64,000 nucleotides of DNA from Proteobacteria bacterium ST_bin11 (GTDB taxonomy: Bacteria; Pseudomonadota; Gammaproteobacteria; Methylococcales; Methylomonadaceae), in NCBI GenBank assembly GCA_002083615.1, contig MSXO01000021.1:74667-138666 (forward strand). Direction: 5' to 3'. Positions 25,009-33,121 of the stretch are shown in pieces; the stretch's first letter is position 1, and each line of letters starts with the position of its first letter. The notes under the pieces are model-generated. The model was given only the letters and a program-made list of their open reading frames with translations. It was not told the origin of the DNA and did not search any database. Made by a program: the position numbers and the translations under genes.

Positions 25009-25206
25009 ATGAACTGGAAAGCTACAAGCAGCGCGGCCATCTCGTGCGTCAGCATCTACCTGTCGGGCTGTTCGCCCTCCGTTAGGTTGGAAGCTCCGGA
25101 CAAACCGATTGAGATCAATATGAACGTTAAAATTGAACACGAAATCCGTTTGAAAGTGGAAAAAGACGTAGACGAATTGCTGTCCAACCAGAAAGGCTTG
25201 TTTTAA
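25009..25206 (+). CDS. ynbE: YnbE-like outer membrane lipoprotein
   Basis: A 65-residue lipoprotein. Lipobox region YLSGCSPSV with Cys at residue 22; then PDKPIEINMNVKIEHEIRLKVEKDVDELL, the near-invariant YnbE strand (PxxPIxINLNVKIExEI). It is 45 bases after ydbH and 11 bases before ydbL. In E. coli, YnbE forms a beta-strand ring that caps YdbH at the outer membrane. GGAG lies upstream in GGATCGGAGTAGTCA. Confidence 0.9.
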   Translation: MNWKATSSAAISCVSIYLSGCSPSVRLEAPDKPIEINMNVKIEHEIRLKVEKDVDELLSNQKGLF

Positions 25207-25217
25207 AGGAGCTAACG

Positions 25218-25559
25218 ATGAAAAACAAAAATTTACGGTTAATTCTGGCGCCACTGTTTTTAGGCTTATGTCTAATCGGGCTGCCGGTTAATGCAGCCGA
25301 TCTGACTCAAGCTAAATCCGCTGGGTTGGTCGGCGAACAAATGAACGGTTTCCTGGGTTTAGTTAAACCCGATGCGTCCACCGAGATCCAAGCGCTGGTT
25401 AAAAGCATCAACGCGCAACGTTTGTTAGAGTACCAGCGTATAGCCGCTAAAAACGGCGTGGCGGTAGAGGAAGTTGGCCGACTAACCGCTCAGAAAGTCA
25501 TTGGGCAAGCTTCCCCTGGGCAATTTGTCCAAACACCGTCGGGCTGGGCCCAGCGCTAA
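25218..25559 (+). CDS. ydbL: YdbL-like periplasmic protein (DUF1318)
   Basis: A 113-residue exported protein with a signal peptide ending at VNAA (about residue 26). The mature part begins DLTQAKSAGLVGEQMNGFLG, the DUF1318 hallmark, and ends with QKVIGQASPGQFVQTPSGWAQ. AAAGGAG sits at the right distance from the ATG. In E. coli YdbL chaperones the YnbE-YdbH bridge. Here it closes the three-gene operon; no terminator is visible within 100 bases. Confidence 0.92.
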   Translation: MKNKNLRLILAPLFLGLCLIGLPVNAADLTQAKSAGLVGEQMNGFLGLVKPDASTEIQALVKSINAQRLLEYQRIAAKNGVAVEEVGRLTAQKVIGQASPGQFVQTPSGWAQR

Positions 25560-26181
25560 TCGACTCTTCACATAGTAGGGACCGGTATTTACACTTGCGC
25601 TTCTGCAAGCTCTAAACACCGTCATTTGTTCGCAGTGGCACTAATAAGTCAAATTTAGCTATCTCCCGACCTAAACGTGAACATCACCAGCACCACTCGC
25701 ATCAAGTTACCTTGCGTTCCCACTTAGTCAAGGCGAAGGATATTGCTCAAAATGGCTGGAAGGGCAATCACTTAGCCCGGTAAATCAGGAAAATAAGACG
25801 ACACAGACATTTGCCTAGACATGAATGTTCGCCCATTTTTTTGAGAATCGTCACGGCTAGGGTGCTTGGAGCGAGTGTAGTTAGCGAGGGAAAACCGAAC
25901 ACAATCCCCATAAAATCAATGTGCGACAAATTGTCACACTTTTTTGTAGACAGCAGCGTTTTAATCAAATAGAATTCGCCCACTTTCAACGAAGCGCAGA
26001 TAATTCGAAAGAATTATGATCGTTAAATGAGGGGGGGGGGTAGGCGACCGTTAATCCGGTATAAGAACAACAATAAACGCGAGAAATTAACCTACTGTTT
26101 AACAGTAGGCGTCCAATCAATATAAAAAATAATACCGGACGAAGCCCACTTAATGTGGGCTTTTTTATGCCTGCCGGTTAG
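25560..26181. other. Gene-free region with poly-G tract, hairpins and orphan terminator
   Basis: About 620 bases without a convincing gene. Visible structures: a stem ATAATTC-GAAA-GAATTAT (26000-26017), a run of ten G (26031-26040), a perfect stem CCTACTGTT-T-AACAGTAGG (26091-26109) and an intrinsic terminator at 26143-26166. The last three follow one another within 140 bases on the plus strand and could form a short noncoding transcript. Nothing is recognised in 25560-25990. Confidence 0.4.
26143..26166 (+). terminator. Orphan rho-independent terminator (plus strand)
   Basis: AGCCCAC-TTAAT-GTGGGCT followed by six T. The T tract is only on the plus-strand side, yet the nearest plus-strand gene (ydbL) ends about 580 bases upstream. 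On the minus strand the lipoprotein gene ends only at 26182, so the hairpin may also protect that transcript's 3' end. Confidence 0.75.
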
Positions 26182-26955
26182 CTAAAGACCCGCAACTTTT
26201 TTCTCATCCTCTTCCTGGAAGTTCCTGTAGTTAATGGATATTTTTAAACCGGCGAATCGTCCCGACATTTTAATTAATTCGGACGTGGCTTTATCAAACA
26301 TCAACCTGACTTCACTCAAAGCCCGGTCCTCGTAGCCTTCTTCGATGTCTTTAGCGTCTAGCCGAAAATGGTAAAGATAGACTTCCTGTTTTTCTTCATC
26401 GGTGATTTCGAGTGGCTCGCCCAATTGTTTGATCACTGTGGCTTTTTTGGGCAGTAGCGCGGCGATTTTCTCCATCTGATCAGCCTTGGCTCTCAACTGT
26501 TTTTTCTCTTCGTTGATTTCTGCACCACCCAAAGAGCGAAATGACGCTTCCAAAAACTCCGGCGGGGCAATTTGTAAAAACAAATTGGAGAACGTCCAGT
26601 CGGTGATTTTATCTTCCTTGTTAAAAGCCAGATCCAGATAGAAACTCACCTCTGGCGCAATCAATTTGCTCTCTTTGTCTATCTTACGGAACCAATAGCG
26701 CCAGCGCTTGCCATCGGCAGTCTGCTCTTCACTGCTAGCGTGCAACTTCGCCAACGACACAAAATCTTCACTTAGCAGTTTGGGCTTTTTGAAATGCACG
26801 GTGAAATCCTCTTTGGAGGTTACCGCAAAATAACGATCAAACTCGTCCATCTGCAAATAGGTCTGGTAGGCGTGCAACCAGTGCAAACAACCGGTCAGGG
26901 TGCTGACTAATACAAAAGCCAGGAACAGGCGAAAAAAGCGGTAAATTTTAGTCAT
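26182..26955 (-). CDS. Predicted lipoprotein of unknown function
   Basis: A 257-residue protein with a lipoprotein signal: basic start, hydrophobic LFLAFVLVSTL and lipobox LTGC (Cys23). The body is charged and mixed alpha/beta, with a Lys/Glu-rich helical stretch around residues 145-165 (EINEEKKQLRAKADQMEKI). It is not recognised as a named family. It follows hslO by seven bases on the same strand and is probably co-transcribed with it, which hints at envelope or redox stress but does not show a role. Confidence 0.7.
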   Translation of the reverse strand: MTKIYRFFRLFLAFVLVSTLTGCLHWLHAYQTYLQMDEFDRYFAVTSKEDFTVHFKKPKLLSEDFVSLAKLHASSEEQTADGKRWRYWFRKIDKESKLIAPEVSFYLDLAFNKEDKITDWTFSNLFLQIAPPEFLEASFRSLGGAEINEEKKQLRAKADQMEKIAALLPKKATVIKQLGEPLEITDEEKQEVYLYHFRLDAKDIEEGYEDRALSEVRLMFDKATSELIKMSGRFAGLKISINYRNFQEEDEKKVAGL

Positions 26956-26962
26956 AGCACCC

Positions 26963-27844
26963 TCAATGCCGGGTAGGCGAGTTAGTTTCGGTTTCAGCTA
27001 CCGGATTAGTCAGCAGGTTCTCTACATCCACCGTGTCGAAGCGGTATTGCGCTCCGCAAAATTGGCAATCGACTTCGATGTCGTTGCGTTCTTGCAAAAT
27101 TGCCTGTAGTTCGGACCGCCCCAACGCCGCTAAAGTGCCACCGATTTTTTGCCGCGAGCACGCACATTTAAACTCCACCGCCTCCGGTTCGTAAATTTTG
27201 ACCTCCTCTTGATGAAACAGGCGATGTAATAAATCTTCGCAATCCAGACTCAACAGCTCCTCGGCAGTGACGGTATTAGCCAGTATTTCAATGCGTTCCC
27301 AATCGGCTTTGTCCTGATTGCTACTCGGCAACTCCTGAATAAATAAGCCAGCCGCATGGGTTTTGTTCGCGAACAGCCATAAACGAGTATCGAGTTGTTC
27401 GGATTGGGTGAAGTAGGTTCTTAATACATCCGCAAGCGTTTCCGCTTCGACACCGACGATACCTTGATAAGGCTCACCGTTCTCGGACTCTACCGTCAAC
27501 ACCAGCCGCCCGCCCTCGCCAATCATTTCCTGCAAATTCGCGCCGGCGACATTGGCCTCGCTACGCACCAAACCTCTAATTTGCCGCTCGTTGCTGGATT
27601 GCGCTACCAACGCTTTCAACTCGCCGCCGCCTTGAATCTGCATAATCATCGCGCCTTTAAACTTGATGGTTGCAGACAGCAAAACCACCGCCGCCAAGGC
27701 CTGCCCCATTTGCGCATCGACGGCATCGTTGACTAAATGTTGATGCTGCTTGGCTTGTTGCCAGCTTTGTTCGAGTCGCACCCATTCGCCGCGCACTCCG
27801 TGTTTTTCGAAAATAAAGCGGCGTAAGCAATCTTGTTGTTTCAT
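26963..27844 (-). CDS. hslO: Redox-regulated chaperone Hsp33
   Basis: A 293-residue cytosolic holdase activated by oxidation. The N-terminal domain contains GALxxxVxLSATIKFKG-like and IQGGGELKALVAQSS segments. The C-terminal zinc site has its four Cys in FKCACSRQK and CQFCGAQYRF (CxC and CxxC). It is divergent from msrA 75 bases away; both belong to the response to protein oxidation, so a shared regulatory region is likely. A lipoprotein gene follows seven bases downstream. Confidence 0.95.
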   Translation of the reverse strand: MKQQDCLRRFIFEKHGVRGEWVRLEQSWQQAKQHQHLVNDAVDAQMGQALAAVVLLSATIKFKGAMIMQIQGGGELKALVAQSSNERQIRGLVRSEANVAGANLQEMIGEGGRLVLTVESENGEPYQGIVGVEAETLADVLRTYFTQSEQLDTRLWLFANKTHAAGLFIQELPSSNQDKADWERIEILANTVTAEELLSLDCEDLLHRLFHQEEVKIYEPEAVEFKCACSRQKIGGTLAALGRSELQAILQERNDIEVDCQFCGAQYRFDTVDVENLLTNPVAETETNSPTRH

Positions 27845-27919
27845 GATTTAGTTGATTCCTCTGAACTGAGCGGCGATTATAATCCCCACTACCCCATCAT
27901 TCGACATCGGGATGCACTT

Positions 27920-28549
27920 ATGTCTTTCCTATTCAAAAAAACCGCAATGCCCAGCGCCGAACAAGCCTTACCCGGACGTCAGCAAGCCATAGACAGCGGC
28001 AAAGTTCACGCCGTCAACGGCCATCCGATTCATCCGCCATTTCCGGCGCATCTGCAACAAGCGGTGTTCGGCATGGGCTGTTTTTGGGGCGCCGAGCGTA
28101 AATTCTGGCAACAGCCCGGCGTCTTTAGTACCGCAGTCGGTTACGCTGGCGGCTTTACACCAAACCCGACCTATCAAGAAATTTGCACAGGGATGACTGG
28201 CCACGCTGAAGTGGTTTTGGTGGTTTTCGATCCCACCGCCGTGCCTTATCAAGATTTACTGACAATATTTTGGGAATCGCATAACCCCACCCAAGGCATG
28301 CGCCAAGGCAACGATGTTGGTACCCAATACCGGTCGGTCATCTACTGCTATGAGGACCAATACCCTGCAGCCAGAGCCAGCCAACAACAGTACCAAGCGC
28401 AGTTGGTAGCAGCGGGTTTCAACGAAATTACCACCGAAATCCTCGATGCCCCGACGTTTTACTATGCGGAAGAAGATCATCAACAATATCTGGCCAAGAA
28501 CCCGTCCGGTTACTGCGGCTTGGGCGGCTTGGGCGTTTGTTTTTCCTGA
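27920..28549 (+). CDS. msrA: Peptide methionine-(S)-S-oxide reductase
   Basis: A 209-residue repair enzyme. The catalytic GCFWG is in FGMGCFWGAERKFW, followed by VGYAGG, EVVLVVFDP, WESHNPTQ and RSVIY, and a C-terminal resolving Cys in SGYCGLGG. The start at 27920 gives MSFLFKKTAMPS; the frame is open 29 codons further upstream into the hslO promoter region, which is unlikely. The longer N-terminus before the catalytic Cys matches the E. coli type. It has no signal peptide and so is cytosolic. Confidence 0.93.
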   Translation: MSFLFKKTAMPSAEQALPGRQQAIDSGKVHAVNGHPIHPPFPAHLQQAVFGMGCFWGAERKFWQQPGVFSTAVGYAGGFTPNPTYQEICTGMTGHAEVVLVVFDPTAVPYQDLLTIFWESHNPTQGMRQGNDVGTQYRSVIYCYEDQYPAARASQQQYQAQLVAAGFNEITTEILDAPTFYYAEEDHQQYLAKNPSGYCGLGGLGVCFS

Positions 28550-28808
28550 TAGCGTAATCGCCGAGAAATGCTAAGGCATTATAAGACTTGAGATTATTGA
28601 TTCCCCTTCATCCCTGGAGAGTTTTTCCGGTTGACTTTTAGGAAAAAATCCTTCAATTTACGCGTCTGGTGTGGCTCTCCCTCTGCGCTCGGCGATTGCT
28701 GAACAAGCCCTAAAGGGCAGTCATCCAAACAGAGCTTTAAAACTAATATTAGTCTTAACAACACAATACCGTACTCTGTCTCATCAACAGATTACCAGGA
28801 GGAAACAT

Positions 28809-30662
28809 ATGAAGAAGCCTGTAAAAAACTGGCTGCTTGCTTCGACTGTAGCTACTTTACTTGCTGCACCAACTGTCTCTACCGCTAATAGCGATGTTGA
28901 AAAACTGACACAAGACCCAGCCAACTGGGCCACATGGGGCGGCGACTACGCCGGCACACGTTACAGCAAACTGGCGCAAATCAACGCTCAAAACGTTAAA
29001 AACCTGCAACCAGCCTGGTCTTTTTCTACAGGTGTGTTGCGTGGTCATGAAGGCGGCCCCTTGGTTGTTAACGGTGTTATGTTTATCCACACTCCGTTCC
29101 CAAACACCGTTTACGCGATAGACCAAAAAACCAAAGCAGTTATTTGGGAATTCACTCCGACCATGGACGCTGACGTAACCATCCCTGTGATGTGCTGCGA
29201 CACCGTTAACCGCGGCTTGGCTTACGGCGACGGCAAAATCTTCCTGCAACAATCGGACACTGTTCTGACTGCATTGGACGCCAAAACCGGTAAGCGCGTA
29301 TGGAGCGTACAAAACGGCGACCCTAAATTGGGTATGACCAACACCAATGCGCCATTGGTTGTCAAAGACAAAGTTATTACCGGTATTTCCGGCGGTGAGT
29401 TTGGTGTTCGCGGCTTCTTGGCAGCTTACAACATCCGTACTGGTCAACTGGATTGGAAAGGCTACAGCATGGGTCCTGATAAAGACACTCTGTTGAAAGC
29501 AGGCAAATCCACTACATGGCAAGACGGTAAAGTCACCCCTGTTGGCGCCGATTCAGGCACCAGCACTTGGAAGGGCGACCAATGGAAAATCGGCGGCGGC
29601 ACCACTTGGGGCTGGTATTCTTACGACCCTAAACTGAACCTGGTTTACTACGGTTCAGGTAACCCGTCTACTTGGAACCCTGTGCAACGTCCAGGCGATA
29701 ACAAATGGTCCATGTCTTTGTGGGCGCGTGACGCCGACACCGGTGAAGTTAAATGGGTTTACCAAATGACTCCACATGACGAGTGGGACTACGACGGTAT
29801 CAACGAGACCGTTCTGGTTGACCAAGAAGTGAAAGGTAAAATGCATAAAACCATCGTGCATTTTGACCGTAACGGCTTCGGTTATACCTTGGATCGTGAG
29901 ACCGGCGAACTCTTGGTTGCTGAAAAATTCGACAAATCTGTCAACTGGGCTTCCCACGTCGATCTGAAATCAGGTCGTCCTGAAGTTGTGCCTGAGTTCT
30001 CTACTGAGCACAACGGTGAAGACGTTAACACTGTAGGTACTTGCCCTGCTGCGTTGGGTTCTAAAAACCAACAACCCGTTTCTTACTCTCCACAAACCGG
30101 TCTGTTTTATATTTCAGGCAACCATTTGTGCATGGAGTACGAACCTTTTGAAGTGTCCTACACTGCTGGCCAACCTTACGTAGGTGCCACGCTATCTATG
30201 ATGCCTGCTGGCGCTGACGTGCTAACCGGTAAAAAAGATGGCACCACCAACCTAGGTCAGTTTACTGCGTACGACGCTAAAACCGGTAAAATCGCTTGGT
30301 CTAACAAAGAGCAATTCTCTGTATGGTCAGGTTCGGTTGCGACCGCTGGCGGTGTAGTATTCTACGGCACACTGGAAGGCTACCTGAAAGCGGTTGATGC
30401 TAAAACCGGTAAAGAATTGTACAAATTCAAAACCCCATCAGGCATCATCGGGAACGTAAACACCTGGGAATTTGACGGCAAACAATATGTTGGCGTTTTG
30501 TCAGGTATTGGCGGCTGGGCTGGTATCGGTATCGCAGCCGGTATCGACGACGGTACATCTGCATCTAGCTCAGAAGGTTTGGGCGCGGTGGGTGCTTACA
30601 GAAGCTTAAGCTCCTACACCAAATTGGGTGGTACACTGACCGTGTTCGCTCTGCCTAACTAA
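28809..30662 (+). CDS. xoxF: Lanthanide-dependent PQQ methanol dehydrogenase XoxF
   Basis: A 617-residue periplasmic PQQ enzyme oxidising methanol. AGGAGG precedes ATG 28809; a signal peptide runs to about STA (residue 26). The eight-bladed propeller shows the adjacent-Cys pair in VMCCDTVNRG over PQQ, GEFGVRG (metal Glu), GSGNPSTWNP (metal Asn) and DEWDYDGINE. In the last motif the catalytic Asp is followed two residues later by a second Asp, the extra lanthanide ligand that separates XoxF from calcium-type MxaF (which has Ala there). xoxJ follows, after a strong terminator. No xoxG cytochrome gene is next to it. Codon use is smooth, as expected for a highly expressed gene. Confidence 0.95.
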   Translation: MKKPVKNWLLASTVATLLAAPTVSTANSDVEKLTQDPANWATWGGDYAGTRYSKLAQINAQNVKNLQPAWSFSTGVLRGHEGGPLVVNGVMFIHTPFPNTVYAIDQKTKAVIWEFTPTMDADVTIPVMCCDTVNRGLAYGDGKIFLQQSDTVLTALDAKTGKRVWSVQNGDPKLGMTNTNAPLVVKDKVITGISGGEFGVRGFLAAYNIRTGQLDWKGYSMGPDKDTLLKAGKSTTWQDGKVTPVGADSGTSTWKGDQWKIGGGTTWGWYSYDPKLNLVYYGSGNPSTWNPVQRPGDNKWSMSLWARDADTGEVKWVYQMTPHDEWDYDGINETVLVDQEVKGKMHKTIVHFDRNGFGYTLDRETGELLVAEKFDKSVNWASHVDLKSGRPEVVPEFSTEHNGEDVNTVGTCPAALGSKNQQPVSYSPQTGLFYISGNHLCMEYEPFEVSYTAGQPYVGATLSMMPAGADVLTGKKDGTTNLGQFTAYDAKTGKIAWSNKEQFSVWSGSVATAGGVVFYGTLEGYLKAVDAKTGKELYKFKTPSGIIGNVNTWEFDGKQYVGVLSGIGGWAGIGIAAGIDDGTSASSSEGLGAVGAYRSLSSYTKLGGTLTVFALPN

Positions 30663-30691
30663 GATCTAATCCTTTAGATTTTCAGTAAAGC

Positions 30692-30725
30692 AAGCCTTGG
30701 CCGAGTAATCGGCCAAGGCTTTTTT
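30692..30725 (+). terminator. Strong rho-independent terminator between xoxF and xoxJ
   Basis: AAGCCTTGGCCGA-GTAA-TCGGCCAAGGCTT, a perfect 13-bp stem, followed by a T run. It is 30 bases after xoxF and 32 before xoxJ, so most xoxF transcripts should end here, with limited read-through into xoxJ. This would set a high xoxF:xoxJ ratio. Confidence 0.9.
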
Positions 30726-30756
30726 ACGTATAGACCCCAGCTAAAAGGAAACTGCG

Positions 30757-31614
30757 ATGAAAATGTTCTCAACCGCCTCAAGACTGTTAATGACGGCGAC
30801 CTTGACTGTATCCACTATTTCCGTGAATGCCCAAGACAAATTCCGGGTTTGCGCCGACCCGTTAAACCCACCCTATTCCACCAAGGACCAGAGCGGCTAC
30901 GAAAACAAAATCGCCGCACTATTTGCCGAACAGTTAGGACAGGAACTGGAATATACCTGGCTGCCGGAAAGAATCGGCTTTATCCGCAATACATTGAAAG
31001 CCGAGAACGATAACGGCGAAGGCTTTAAATGCGACGTGGTAATGGGCGTACCGGCCGGATACGATCTTACTGACACCAGCAAACCCTACTTCCATTCGAC
31101 CTATGTGCTGCTAATTGCCAAAGGTCGTGGCTGGGACGATATCAAAGACAGCGCACAACTGGCCAACCTTCCCCTGGACAGACAGGAAAAGCTGAAAATA
31201 GCAATGTTTGACCGAGGTCCAGGTACCGAATGGCTACAGAAAAGTGGTTTGCTAGAGCAAGGCATTCCCTACCAGAGCATGACCGGTGACGGCGAATACA
31301 ACACCGCGATGCGAATCGAAAAAGACTTACGCAGCAAAACCATAGACATGGTGATACTTTGGGGACCGATGGCGGGATACGTTCAGTCTCAAGCCCCTAA
31401 AGGCAGCTATATCGCGATACCTATGCAATCTTCGCCTGGCTTGAAGTTTGATTTTTCAATCGCCATGGGTTTGCGTCAAGGCGACAATAAACGCAAGCAG
31501 CAACTGAATGATTTAATCGATAAAAACCTGGATAAAATCCAAGCAATCATCGCAAGTTATGACATTGCTGTATTGCCGATTCCACTAGGCACCGGCAAAA
31601 AAGACGACGATTGA
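30757..31614 (+). CDS. xoxJ: XoxJ/MxaJ-like periplasmic binding-fold protein
   Basis: A 285-residue periplasmic protein. The signal peptide ends at about VNA (residue 25). The mature start DKFRVCADPLNPPYSTKDQSGYENKIAALF is the bacterial solute-binding family 3 opening, in the variant seen in MxaJ/XoxJ quinoprotein-associated proteins (CADPxNxPxS...GFENKIA). XoxJ is thought to help assemble or activate XoxF. AAAAGGAA precedes the ATG. Separated from xoxF by a terminator; convergent with malQ. Confidence 0.9.
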   Translation: MKMFSTASRLLMTATLTVSTISVNAQDKFRVCADPLNPPYSTKDQSGYENKIAALFAEQLGQELEYTWLPERIGFIRNTLKAENDNGEGFKCDVVMGVPAGYDLTDTSKPYFHSTYVLLIAKGRGWDDIKDSAQLANLPLDRQEKLKIAMFDRGPGTEWLQKSGLLEQGIPYQSMTGDGEYNTAMRIEKDLRSKTIDMVILWGPMAGYVQSQAPKGSYIAIPMQSSPGLKFDFSIAMGLRQGDNKRKQQLNDLIDKNLDKIQAIIASYDIAVLPIPLGTGKKDDD

Positions 31615-31629
31615 AATTTGCTTTAAGGG

Positions 31630-33102
31630 CTAGCGCCCGAATAACCTAACCAAATGCGCAAAATGCCCGGCTTTATCGTCGGTTAACTGCGACCAATCAA
31701 AACGCCAGCGCCAATTTCCTTCGGTTGTGCCTGGCGTGTTCATTCTGTCGGGCGATCCCAACTTCAGAATATCCTGCATCGGAATAACCGCCAGATTCGC
31801 AACAGACCCGAACGCGGCATGAATAAGGGCACTGGGCATCGGCAGACTAGACCAGCCAAGATAATCGTATATGCGCTGTTTCTCGCCGTCGTTGAGACCT
31901 TCGAACCAACCCAACGTAGTATCGTTATCGTGGGTACCGGTATAGACCACGCTGTTGTTCTGATAATTACAGGGCAAATAGGGATTACGGCTGTCGTCGC
32001 CAAACGCAAACTGTAAAATCTTCATGCCTGGTAAATTGAAATCGTCGCGCAAGGCTTCGACTTCTTCGGTAATAATGCCCAAATCTTCAGCCACCAAAGA
32101 CAAAGAAGCATATTTTTCCTGAATAGCCGCCAGCAATTCGGTACCCGGTGCTTTAACCCAGCGCCCGTTAATTGCGGTTTGCTCGCTGGCCGGAATTTCC
32201 CAGGCAGCTTCCAAGCCGCGAAAATGATCTATTCGTAAAATATCGAACATTTCGTACTGGGATTTAATCCTGTCCAGCCACCATTCAAAGCCGGTTTTCT
32301 GCAGATACTCCCAGTTATAGTGAGGATTACCCCAGCGCTGACCGTTCTCGGAGAAGTAATCCGGCGGCACGCCCGCTACCGTGTCCATTTCTCCCAAATC
32401 GTTAAGCTTGAATACCGCTCGGTTGGCCCATACGTCAGCACTGTCATAAGACACAAAAATAGGAATGTCGCCAAACATCAGCACGCCATGCTTGGCCGCG
32501 TATTCTTTCAACTCATGCCATTGCCGAAAAAACACATACTGCTCAAATTTAATGGTTTCAATCACCGCTTTAAGTAATTGCTTCGACTCGTTTAGCGCGT
32601 TCGGTTCGCGCTGCTTCAAAGCATCCGGCCACTGATTCCAACTTTTGTGTCCAAACACATTGCGCAAGGCGATAAACAACGCAAAGTCATCCAGCCAATC
32701 GGCTTTTTCCAGACAGAATTGCTTAAAGTCGTGCTGCTGCTCAGTATCAGCCAAACTCTGAAACCCATAAAAGGCTTTGGTTACCAAACAACTTTTGGTG
32801 TATTCGGCATTGGTATGGCAATCGCCGCAGCGATCTGTGGTTTGCAGCCAGCCCTTATCAGCTAGCCATTGAATACTAATGAGAGCGGGGTTGCCAGCAT
32901 GCGCAGACAAGCACTGGTAAGGCGAACCGTCGCCATGCGTCATACCCAATGGCAAAGTCTGCCAGACTGTGGCACCGATATCATGCAGAAAATTAACAAA
33001 ATTGAAGGCTTCCTTACCTAAATCGCCACACTCTCCCCGACCCGGCAGCGATGTGATGTGTAGCAAAACGCCTGCACGGCGTTTATCCAAGAGAGCACCC
33101 AT
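31630..33102 (-). CDS. malQ: 4-alpha-glucanotransferase (GH77 amylomaltase)
   Basis: A 490-residue cytosolic GH77 enzyme transferring alpha-1,4-glucan segments. The N-terminus RRAGVLLHITSLPG is typical, and the catalytic set is present: ILRIDHFRGLEAAWEIPA (nucleophile Asp), LVAEDLG (acid Glu) and YTGTHDNDTTLGW (third carboxylate). Length matches bacterial MalQ (about 500). It is last in the minus-strand operon glgC-GH57-malQ, 19 bases after the GH57 gene, and would rework maltodextrins in glycogen turnover. Confidence 0.94.
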   Translation of the reverse strand: MGALLDKRRAGVLLHITSLPGRGECGDLGKEAFNFVNFLHDIGATVWQTLPLGMTHGDGSPYQCLSAHAGNPALISIQWLADKGWLQTTDRCGDCHTNAEYTKSCLVTKAFYGFQSLADTEQQHDFKQFCLEKADWLDDFALFIALRNVFGHKSWNQWPDALKQREPNALNESKQLLKAVIETIKFEQYVFFRQWHELKEYAAKHGVLMFGDIPIFVSYDSADVWANRAVFKLNDLGEMDTVAGVPPDYFSENGQRWGNPHYNWEYLQKTGFEWWLDRIKSQYEMFDILRIDHFRGLEAAWEIPASEQTAINGRWVKAPGTELLAAIQEKYASLSLVAEDLGIITEEVEALRDDFNLPGMKILQFAFGDDSRNPYLPCNYQNNSVVYTGTHDNDTTLGWFEGLNDGEKQRIYDYLGWSSLPMPSALIHAAFGSVANLAVIPMQDILKLGSPDRMNTPGTTEGNWRWRFDWSQLTDDKAGHFAHLVRLFGR

Positions 33103-33121
33103 GTTGTTTGTTCCGTTTTAT

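Noticed and set aside
25768..25989. 73-codon frame on the minus strand in the intergenic region
   Set aside because: No ribosome site, no recognisable domain, and no coding-like composition.
28631..28660. Sigma-70-like promoter (TTGACT, AATTTA) before xoxF
   Set aside because: Spacing and the -10 match are poor; too weak to list as a feature without transcript data.
28857..29522. 221-codon antisense frame inside xoxF
   Set aside because: Shadow of a strongly conserved gene.
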